In this document: piece after piece, positions 55,067 to 64,000 of the stretch
How the letters are laid out: every line of letters starts with the position of its first letter
How positions within the stretch are numbered: position 1 is the first letter of the stretch
Source of the DNA: Hexactinellida sp. DTS-2022
Lineage: Eukaryota > Porifera > Hexactinellida
NCBI GenBank assembly: GCA_028753945.1
Contig: JAPNXP010000008.1
Span: forward strand, 3,596,001 to 3,660,000
Reading direction: 5' to 3'
Length of the DNA stretch: 64,000 bases
Program-made: the position numbers and the translations under genes
Notes under the pieces: generated by a model
The model's database searches: none
Seen by the model: the letters and a program-made list of their open reading frames with translations, nothing else
Told to the model about the DNA's origin: nothing

Positions 55067-58000
55067 TCAATTCTTGAACACAGAATCGTCTAGGTTACCG
55101 GTATAGTAGTGTGGAATGTCGATAGCTTCGGGGTGGAAGAACCCGCTCTCGGTCGCCTCTGTTTGTGTTGCGTCTGTGGGCAGGGGATAGCTGCAGGCGG
55201 GCGGCAATGCGTCAGTCAGCACTAAAGCGATTGTTGTTAATATCGAACTGGGTTGATAAATGGACATAATTGGGATATTACTTTTGAAATATTTCACCAC
55301 CTCAACGAAATAAGAATACAGTAGACTCCGCTTAATTGGGTCTCCTTGGATCGAGCGTGTTTTGACCCAATTAAGAGAAGTCTACTGACTCTACTCTATT
55401 ATTTTCCAAATATTATACTATACAAAATTGTACCTGCTAAACTAAACATAATTACGAACTTTTATTGTGGTCCTAATTTGACAGTTGTTTATTAATAATT
55501 TGGGTTACCTTAACAAATGTTATTTGCTAAATTCAATTTAATACTACTAAATACTGGTATCTAGAATATTCTTACCATTTGTATTAGGACTGTGGGTCGG
55601 TGGGCTTATTGAGTTAGAATCCACATTGGGAAATAGGAGCGGAGAAAGAGACAAGTCCTGTTGTAATGTACCCGCAGTTTCTGTTAATGTGTCCAATGCA
55701 ACTATAAACAGAATACATTAGTTAAGATAAGGAGTGTATCGTATTCTCACGCTAGTGTTACACAACTACATCTGACAGGAATAAGAACGAATAATGGAAA
55801 CCTTCTCACAATAGACAATCTTAATTAATAATAATTAGGAAATTTAACAAATCGCCGAATAATCGTATGACAGAAACCTTTTCACAGATAAACTACCAAT
55901 TAATAAGTTGTACAGTGCTACAGTCACATATACTTGGCAAAGCCACTTGTTAAGTAGCCGATATTACCTGTTGGCAGGGGGCGAGATGTAGCGTCTAGCA
56001 GGTCTGACAGCGACTGAGAGGAGAGCGCGCCCAAGCGTAGCATCTCTTCCTGGGGGCCCATGGCTCGCTGCTGCTGGTAGAGAGGGGCAGGCATTCTGGC
56101 GGGCGCGTAGTAGGGGTGGTAGGGCTCTGGCACCGGACACATGGGCTCCTGGGACTCGTAGCAGGAGTTGATGGGAGTAGCCACGGTCCATAGGGAGTCT
56201 GTGTCTTGGGAGTGCATCTGCGGGTAGAAGTAGGGGGCGGGCCCCGAGAGCTGGTCTAGCTTAGAGGAGCTCTGGGAGAAGCTGGAGTTAGAGGAGTAGC
56301 CCATGTCCAGGTTGAAGTTGGGAGGGGAGGGCGTGTTATAAAGCGCAGGGAGCAGGTCCGAGTGGGGCCAGGGCGCCGGGTCCCCCAGACTGGAGCAGGG
56401 GTAGAGGAGAGAGGAGCCGTCCAGAGGCGCGGGCTCGGACCGAGAGGGGAAGGGGTACAAATGGGAGTCCTGTGGGGGGGAGGGGAGGGAGTATCCGCGA
56501 GAGTAGCTGGCATGAGGTGTGTGGGACTCCTCCTTAACGTGCAGTTGCGACCTGTAGCCACCGTGCGTCCGTTTGTCCGGTTTGTTGGCGCCGACAAGGC
56601 CCTCTTCTGGGCCGGCGGTCTTGCGGGCTCTCTTCTTAGAGGTCTTGGGGGCCTGAGAGAGCGGGGCTAGCTTGGAGGGGCGCTTGGCGGGAGGTAAGTC
56701 TGCCAGGCCCGAGAAGGAGAGTCTCCGTTTGTAGCCGGAGGCCAGCCGGTAGCTGGAGGCAGGGCTGGCGTGGGTGATTGAGTCCGACATGTCACTCCAG
56801 ACGCCGCTGTCTTGCGTGGAGTTTGACCAGTTCTGTGGAGGAGGGAGTAACTGAGTTATTATAGTAAGAGTATAGCAGTAATATGCAACAATCTATACAG
56901 TGGTGTTCCCATAATAGCAATATTGCTCTATTAAGCTATTAGCAAGTTATTTTCAGAAGCGAGCATTTTAATGTTAATTATGTACCTCTAATTGCAAGTT
57001 AGCTTATTAGCAAGTATACCCAAGCGAGCATTTAATGTTAATTATGTACCTCTAATTGCAAGTTAGCTTATTAGCAAGTATACCCAAGCGAGCATTTAAT
57101 GTTAATTATGTACCTCTAATTGCAAGTTAGCTTATAGCAAGTCATTTTCAGTATACGCAACATTTAATGTTAATTATGTACCTCTAATTGCAAGTTAGCT
57201 TACCCAAAAGCTGGCGGTGGGGTAAAGGTATAAATATAAATTACTTTCACTTTCAATTGAAAAAAATTTATCAGCTTTCAGTTTCAAATCACATTCCTAG
57301 CCAGGCGATAACTTATACGTGTAACTAATCATAATTATTAATTAATTAAAATTAATAACTTATTTAATTAACAAGTATATTTCGTGCAAATGCGACTTGC
57401 TATTACGCGAACACCACTGTACGGTATTTATAGCAACAAACTTACTCCCTCAGCACTGCTGTTGCTGTTGGATGAAGAGTCGGGACAGAGTTTAGCTGGA
57501 GAATGGCGTGGGATAGTAGGAGTCTTGGTGCCTGGAATAGACAGCTGATAATTACAGAGATTGGGAAAGGAAATAGCAGCTTACCTCTGTGTGGTGTTGG
57601 TAGAAATGTAGAGTATTTACAGGGAGGTTTGACTATGTCTTCCTCAGGTGTTGGTGTTGCGAATTTGTGAGATTTATTTCTGTTGGTAATGTCGGGTGTG
57701 TAGTGAGTGACAGGAGAGGGGAACTTGGTCGCGTCGGGTTTGTGCGGTGCAGACAGGTAGTCCTCTGTGGGGAGAGGGTGCGAGTATTTGGGGCTCTGGA
57801 ACTGGTGATCAGCTGACAGCTGAGGCGGGGAAATAGAGCTGGAGAAGCTCTGCTCGGGGAAGGGAGAATACGACTGTGCAGATAGAGTAGGGTCGAGTTC
57901 CTATTCAAATGATAATAAATACTAGTGTTATTGCAAATTTGTAATGAATGAACTTAGTTAGTAGTATAGTAGTAGCTAATACAAATTAGAAATTAAGGAA

Positions 58001-59505
58001 TACTTGACTAACCGACAAAAGTGCGTTGTCTCTATTCTCCAGTGTTCTCACGATACGATTGATTGAGCTGATAGAAGGAATGTTCTTAGTTTCACAAATC
58101 TATGAAATACATGTATTAAATTGCTAATTATTTAGATAATTTGAATTAAACAGTATTTATAAAGTACCTTATCTTCAATGAGTTTTCCTCTAATTTCCCA
58201 GCCAAATATACCAGGAAACCTAGTCCTGTAGTCTGCCACTTTAGATACTACCTCAGGGGTCGCTACTTTTGGTTTACTTCCCCCGATAAACCCAGGGTTC
58301 ACAGAACCAGTTTCCTTGTATCTATAAACAGAAAGTGTTAAAAATTTACCAGCAACTTACATTGAAGGAAACTTTTGGGAGGATAATTTTCCTTGAGCCT
58401 CAAATGGAATAAATTATTAACAGAAAATATTACTATAGGTGATACAATTATTATTATATTCCAAAATGATATAAACCGTGTATAAGAATTCCTACAAATA
58501 CAATAGAATACCAAAGGATTTTAGATTTAGATTTTATATAAACATACATACACCTTTAGGTGTGTAAATTGTTAACTGATGCAGCAAAGTATAGAAATTA
58601 TATTGTGATGTTTCGTCTACTCGGAATTAATTATTCTCGCATTGGTTATTTCACAAAATTATATTGGCCAACATAGCTATTCTACTATTTCCGATAATTT
58701 AAAAAAAAAAATTCCAATGAAAATATTCCTAAAAATTATTTACAAAATTAATACAAACTTACCTGGTGATGATCTTGCTAACACACCCATGAGACACCTT
58801 TAGGTACTTGCTGATGTCGCATGCCCTCATGCCCATAGTGGCTAGATGGATTATATGCAGACGCAATTTGAGATTTAGAGGCTTTCCGTTCACGTAGAAT
58901 CCTCCTAGCTGGTTGAAAGATCCTGTAGATTTACTTGGGTCAGAACGAGTTTGTTCAAATAATTCACTTCCACGATTTGGGGCAGATCGTTCATCCTTCG
59001 CTTTCCCTAATAAATAAATAAATTAATTAATAAGTTATATAATATCCCTTGGATGCGTATAAATAGAAAAATCCCATTTTCACTTTCAATTTCAATTGAA
59101 TTCCGGTTTTACTTTCACATTCCTGGGCATTGGAGGGATTTATTAATAATTACCCATCTTATCTATAGAATAAAGAATATACTACCTAAGACAAACCGAA
59201 AACAATTATAATCAGTTGTAATTCTTATTAATTAATTAAACCTCACTGTTAGAGAATTTTAACGAGGTAATTCTCATTTAAAAATAGAAATTAAATTGTT
59301 AGTCATCATGATTACCAAAAGAGACAGCAAGTGAAGAAATAGAAAATATGTGAAACAAAACAATTAAAAATTGAATCATAGTATCATTTTGATAAGCAAT
59401 AATTTCAAACAGGTGACCAAAACAGAATAAACTTGTCAAAATGAAACCAGAAAGAAATCAAAGGAATTATTCTAAATAAAATACTGACTCACTTGTTTTC
59501 TGCAT
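55067..59505 (-). CDS. Pax: Pax transcription factor with paired domain, no homeodomain
   Basis: Nine exons by matched phases: 59505-59493 (13 nt), 59006-58763, 58321-58168, 58099-58013, 57900-57585, 57531-57446, 56832-55968, 55701-55576, 55221-55067; about 681 residues. The paired domain spans exons 2-4: [20 protein letters not shown], then [40 protein letters not shown] and [13 protein letters not shown]. The rest is Ser/Pro/Tyr-rich, as in Pax transactivation regions, with a basic RKRA-type patch in exon 7. No homeodomain is seen. A weak octapeptide-like [11 protein letters not shown] occurs in exon 7. If exon 7 is not spliced at 55968, an alternative end at 55924 ([13 protein letters not shown]) results. 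Pax genes are confined to animals. Confidence 0.9.
55319..55387. mobile_element. 69-bp palindromic MITE in a Pax intron
   Basis: It starts CAGTAGACTCCGCTTAATTG and ends CAATTAAGAGAAGTCTACTG, with little between. The left TA flank fits the TA-targeting family. It lies between exons 8 and 9 of Pax. Confidence 0.7.
56898..57419. mobile_element. 522-bp TA-flanked TIR element in Pax intron 6
   Basis: It starts CAGTGGTGTTCCCATAATAGC and ends GCTATTACGCGAACACCACTG between TA dinucleotides. About half of its interior (56958-57205) is a four-copy tandem array of a 64-70-bp unit containing TGTACCTCTAATTGCAAGTT. It fills almost all of the intron. Confidence 0.88.
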
Positions 59506-60245
59506 TGATTAGATTCGAATTAAATATGTGAAGAAGAATGTTGTTTGTTGATAATATGAAATATGCCAGGCTTATGAAATTCCAATTATCCAGTTATATG
59601 ACAGTTGTAGATCGAACTCAAGTTCGTGTGGCATATACTGATTATATATACTGCCGTGTACTAATAAAACGAAAATCTCCATGGTCCCTATGTTGAAAGT
59701 GAAAGAGTAGAAACTAAACGTCATACAAAAAATACCAAAAGTATCGTAAATATTATAATTATTACGTCAAAGATAAAATTAGAATATTAAATTATGATAC
59801 TACGTATATTACACAGTTTAATTAGCAAACTGCGAATTACCGCGTACAGTATTTAAGATTGTTATTTATCATAATTGCTAACATTTGACGATACAGGTAA
59901 ACCTCCCAAAGCGGCACCCATCGGGAGAATGATTTTGTGCCGCTTCTCGGAGGTTGCCGCTACTCGGAGGTGCCGCTTTGGGAGGTTTACCTGTATAACA
60001 TAATATTATTTCAGTACTTTTTAATAAATTAATTCTATTTGAAAAGAGGTTTACAAATCTATACAAACAGTTTATTTGGACAAATATACAACAATTAAAT
60101 AAGAATATGTATAACTTTAGTCAAAATAGTCTAGCTTGTTCAATTGGTGCCAGTAAAGTGGTGAGGACTTGTCTCGTCTCCACCAGGTGAATAAGAATCA
60201 ATTTGTATGAATTAAAAGGGATTAGTGAGTACGTTGTATGTGTGA
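59506..60245. other. Spacer upstream of Pax with a palindromic MITE
   Basis: Expected to hold the Pax promoter. At 59894-59993 there is a 100-bp element starting CAGGTAAACCTCCCAAAGCG, mirrored at its right end and flanked by TA. No gene is visible. Confidence 0.7.
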
Positions 60246-61507
60246 TTAGTTAGAAGAGGTGGACGACTGTCCGGACATATCTGAGATGGAGGGGAGGCTG
60301 TTGTGTTTCTGCAGCAGAGGGGAGAGTCCGTTCTCAAACTGCCCCGTGCTGGGGGTCACGAACAGGCTCAGAGACTGGCGGTTGGGGTTAAATGGGTTGG
60401 GAGTGGCATTGGATGTGCGACCGGACACGTTTGACATGCTGGAGCTCTGGCTGGTATGCATGCTAGTGTAGCGAGCGAACTCTAATGACGTCATGTTGGA
60501 CACTGAGTGCTGGATCATGAGATGCATGTCTGCGGAGCTGGGCTTGCCGAGAGTGTTGACAACCGGCTTAACGGGGCCGGACAGCGGCTGGTTGGGTTTC
60601 AGCTGTTTCTGCAGAGAGGTGAGTCGCTCCTTCACGCAGGCAGCCGACAGCCTGCTGAGGGGCTCGGTGTCCCAGCACTCCTTGATTGTCTGAACTATCA
60701 TCTTGAAGTACTATAGAGTATACAGTGCATTCGTTAGTGGGGAGCAAGGAATTATCCAGGAGCGCGAGACGCTCCTTTTGGAGCATGATTTTTGGAAAAT
60801 TTGAATTTAGGAGCGCGAAAATTTGGAATCCTCTCATACCGTAACATTAATTTGTGATTTAGGCGTATGTAAATTGGATCAGATCATGATTAGGAGCGTA
60901 ATTACAAATGGATGTATAATACACTGGTAGGGAGTAGCAATGATATGTTTGGAAGAATAACTCACTGGGTACTTGAGTATGTCGTCTCTGATAGCAGGCC
61001 TGAGCCTCTTGTCCAGCACCACTTCCTTCATCTCCCTCGGGGAGGGGTTGCTGCTCACCAGGGAGTCAAAGGGTTGGTGATAATCCGGACATTTCCCTAG
61101 ATAGCAGAAAGTAAACATATACAAATAAACTTGTAAATAAATTGATTCTAACCATCATCAGAGTATCTGGAGGTTATCTCCCAGAGAACAAGTCCGAATG
61201 AGTATATATCGATTTGTAGGAAGGCCTCTTTAGTGAAGTTGATTGCACCATCCAACACCTCGGGGGCCATGTACCTTATGGTGCCGACTTGTTCCTGTAT
61301 CTCATGGATATCTGGAACCTGGCCCGACTCAAACTTAACTGCCATACCCATGTCGCCAATGGCTACTGAGTGATCAGACTTGATGAGTATGTTCTTGCTC
61401 TTGAGGTCTCTGTGGGCAACAGCTGGCTTGCTAGACCCATTGGTCTGTGTGGTTGAGTGGAGGTACACCAGTCCCTCCGTTAGCGAAATGGCACATCTCA
61501 TTAATTC
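60246..61507 (-). CDS. Activin/TGF-beta type II receptor kinase, 3' part only
   Basis: Three phase-matched exons: 61507-61153, 61096-60966, 60710-60246. They cover the kinase C-lobe: AHRDLKSKNILIKSDHS (catalytic loop), IGDMGMAVKF (a DMG in place of DFG), GTIRYMAPEVLDGAINFTKE, then IDIYSFGLVLWEI (F-helix). After TIKECWDTEPLSRLSAACV comes an unusually long Ser/Thr/Asn/Pro-rich tail of about 125 residues, as in BMPR2. VLDGAINFTKEAF matches ACVR2-type receptors. These kinases phosphorylate type I receptors after ligand binding. The N-lobe, transmembrane and ectodomain exons are not visible up to the window end, so the gene is partial here or has a long intron. Confidence 0.88.
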
Positions 61508-63637
61508 CTAGCAAAAAAAAATAGTAGAAGTATTTACAGTCATACGTGATACGGGTATTCCGTAAAACTGATTATATGATGAATTTAGGTAGGACTTAAA
61601 CGAATAAATCAAATATTCGAATATTCGTTCGTTTTCAAACGAACATTAATTTACAACTTTTGGGAAACAACATGATAGATGGAGAGATCGAAATTAGTTA
61701 ATATAAATTATTATCTGAACTAGCTGATTATTAATAGCTAACTTGGGTCTGATACAGTTAGTAAATATGATTAAATTATTGTATTATTCACTATAATTTG
61801 AGTTTAATGCTTAGTCATCAAACGAACGGATATTCGAATACTCGTTCGTTACATTCAGAGTATAGTTTAGGAGTTTAATTGTAAATTGATATGTAAAAGT
61901 ATTATTTGTATTATTGTCATTTGTAAGCGTAAATATGGCAAAATTATAAAAAATACTACAGTAAATTTCAGGTATAACGAAGTTGGATAAACGAAATACA
62001 ACCCATATAACGAGATATTATATGCAAGACGGATAAAGTAGTATTTTTTACTCCGCTATATCGAGGTAAATGACTTCGTGTAACGGGAGTTCAATGTACT
62101 AAAATCGTGAAAATATATTTGTTCAGTTATCAATGAGTTTTGAAAATACAATTTCAATTAATTATCAGCAAAAGAATACACAGAGCGTATCATTTAAATT
62201 CCAAACAATTGATAGTTCAAAATAGCATTCTATTGTTGTGAAATCAGCTGTTTCAATTTCCGACCAATAAATCGTCAAAATTATTAAATATTAGAAGCTC
62301 TTTTTCTAACAAAGAAGATAATAGAAAATTGTATTCGATTTCAATAGACCGTACAAGAGATATACTCACATGTATGGAAAGTGAAATATATTTGAATGGC
62401 ACATTTCTCGTGCCAAACCGAGATATAGAAAAAATTCGTATCAATTGATGTTGATGTTCCTACGTTTTAAATTCCCTAAATCTGTTGGCCACCGAGTTAA
62501 TACATAGTATGAGGGTCAATTAGTGCTTTGTTCGTAACTCGGACAAGTTATACCATGTGAGTCTAGATTGAATAATCCAAAATCTGATGAAGCGACCAAA
62601 CATTTAAACTAATTATTATTCCCAATTAAAAGTTTTGAGGTTGCAGCAGAAATAATACCAAACACGTAAGTTATAATGTTGCGGACACATAGATATACAA
62701 TACTACACTATTCCAGCTTTCCCGAATAAGCACAGGGGAAAGTACATGAGCACTGACAACTAAGTTAATTTCGACCTGTTTTTTTAGGAAATGGGGAAAT
62801 AGTAGTTTGTAGTTGTTACCGGATATTAATACAAAGTACTCCGGTGCTAACTGCTTTATATAAATTACATTTATTTTTGAATTTGAAAAAGACCCAAGTA
62901 TTTTCTAATTAATATAAAATACATGCGAATTGTTGTAATGGATGGTATAAAACAAATCATATTGGATCCATAACACCAAATATTTGATTTAATTAATTAC
63001 TGAAATTTGATAATAGAATTTTAACTATTTTACTGTATTCAGTATTCCTCCAACGGGACATCAATGAAGACCGATAAATACAAATGTACAGGTAGCATGA
63101 AATTGCCAACCCAATAAATTAATAACCATATCAAATGAATTATCTCACACGATCAAATCTCTTCAGTTAAATCAACCACCATATTAATCTAGTTGTTATT
63201 AATCTAAAGCGTAAAACCCAATAATTGTAACTACAATAAGAAAGGGGCTTCGACTAGTATCAGTAATTAATGTAGAATTATGAAAGGAAGCTCAAAAGTA
63301 ATTCTCTAATTATTTCTATAGAAAAAAAGAATATATTTTTGGTATTAAAATGTAAATAAATAGATTCTTATGTTAAAAATTTAATTAAGTTCAAACAGAA
63401 ATGACTACAGTAGATCTCATTAGTATGAGCAGGGGAATAAATCCCGATTATACATATTGTATATGGTTTCGTTCCTTTAAAACATCCTAAATAATTAGTG
63501 ACACCCCGAAATACGAATTTAGATAAGGCGAAAAAAATTGAAGAAGGGGTAAAAAAGAAGGGATTTTTTTGCGAAATTTAGTAAAAAGTCCCAAATTATT
63601 ATTGCCACTTCATTATCATCATAATATAATTTAATAT
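61508..63637. other. AT-rich stretch, probably intronic, no exon seen
   Basis: I looked for the ATP-binding lobe (GxGxxG, VAVK) of the receptor on the minus strand and found none. A degenerate TA-targeting element lies at about 61959-62097, with TATAACGAAGTTGG inside. The rest is featureless. Confidence 0.55.
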
Positions 63638-64000
63638 ACCTTATTATAGGAAATTAACGCGAATTTCTCCAAATCGCGTTAATTTCCTTCGCGATAATTT
63701 CATGGAGCGTTAATTTCCATGAACTTAATTTCCTGCTATTTAGCAAAATTACACAATGGATGGACAAACTTCCGAGCTACATATTTTCAGATGTGCAACT
63801 AGGTTGAAAGGATATACCATGTCTAACATTGTCTATCAAGTAGATTGGAAACCTATTTGGGCACAATAAATAGTATTTAATCAGGAGATTAATAATCCTG
63901 AAATTTTCTATAATTTATTCGCGTTAATTTCATGTATTTGAAAATGTTCAGCTCGAATTCGCGTTAATTTCATGACGCGTTAATCTACTATAATAAGGTA
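63638..64000. mobile_element. TIR element with AAATTAACGCG motif, copy 2, cut by the window edge
   Basis: It starts ATACCTTATTATAGGAAATT and reaches TACTATAATAAGGTA at the last base. It is in the opposite orientation to the 22.2 kb copy; the central CAAGTAGATTGGAAACCTATT stretch is the complement of that copy's centre. At least the final T of the right terminus lies outside. Confidence 0.85.

Noticed and set aside
1-64000. CRISPR arrays, operons, bacterial promoters or ribosome binding sites
   Set aside because: The DNA is eukaryotic with spliced animal genes; regularly spaced repeats found here are MITEs and tandem duplications.
1-64000. tRNA, rRNA or snRNA genes
   Set aside because: I looked for cloverleaf-like A/B box patterns and rRNA-like conserved stretches and saw none I could support by eye.

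Overview
The window is nuclear DNA of an animal, most likely a sponge or another early-branching (non-bilaterian) lineage. The evidence is a spliced Pax gene, a TGF-beta/activin type II receptor kinase, a TSP1-Ig-PLAC matrix protein, PIAS, FAM135, BBS5, DONSON, PARP16 and ANKRD13, each with GT-AG introns that are often only 48-100 bp long. Exons are GC-rich and spacers strongly AT-rich. The species cannot be named from the sequence. I located most splice sites by eye and checked them by reading phase; no alignment was run.

Layout. 1-5.7 kb: two intronless membrane-receptor genes (Ig/FN3 receptor, +; CD36/SCARB family, -). 5.7-10.3 kb: a nine-exon secreted Ig/TSP1/PLAC protein (-). 11.4-15.0 kb: ANKRD13 (-). 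15.2-21.5 kb: BBS5 (-), whose 5.1 kb last intron holds DONSON (+), a decayed SLC2-like transporter (-) and an intronless beta-propeller-like ORF (-). 22.8-31.5 kb: FAM135 lipase-like gene (-) with MRPS34 (+) nested in one intron. 32.0-33.4 kb: PIAS SUMO ligase (-). 33.5-41.5 kb: repeat-rich DNA with one intronless gene that encodes only the DUSP and ubiquitin-like part of a USP4/15-type enzyme. 41.6-43.4 kb: C10orf67-like coiled-coil gene (+). 43.8-45.7 kb: REXO5-like exonuclease (+). 45.9-48.2 kb: a head-to-head pair of Nudix genes whose first 539 bp form an apparently perfect palindrome. 49.0-53.9 kb: PARP16 (+) with an antisense NHL-repeat gene in intron 1. 54.0-54.9 kb: an unidentified intronless gene. 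55.1-59.5 kb: a Pax gene (-) with a paired domain and no homeodomain. 60.2-61.5 kb: the 3' part of a type II TGF-beta/activin receptor (-), whose 5' exons are not visible.

The genes do not form one pathway. Several act in conserved systems: cilia (BBS5), replication forks (DONSON), ER stress (PARP16), ubiquitin and SUMO (ANKRD13, PIAS, DUSP-UBL protein), mitochondrial translation (MRPS34), RNA decay (REXO5) and developmental signalling (Pax, type II receptor).

The most striking structural features are the palindromic Nudix pair with shared 5' halves and divergent catalytic halves, three host genes with other genes inside their introns, and a dense load of short non-autonomous DNA transposons. 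One group begins CAGT... and ends ...ACTG between TA dinucleotides (pogo/Tigger-like or mariner-like); another has hAT-like ends with 8-bp target duplications.
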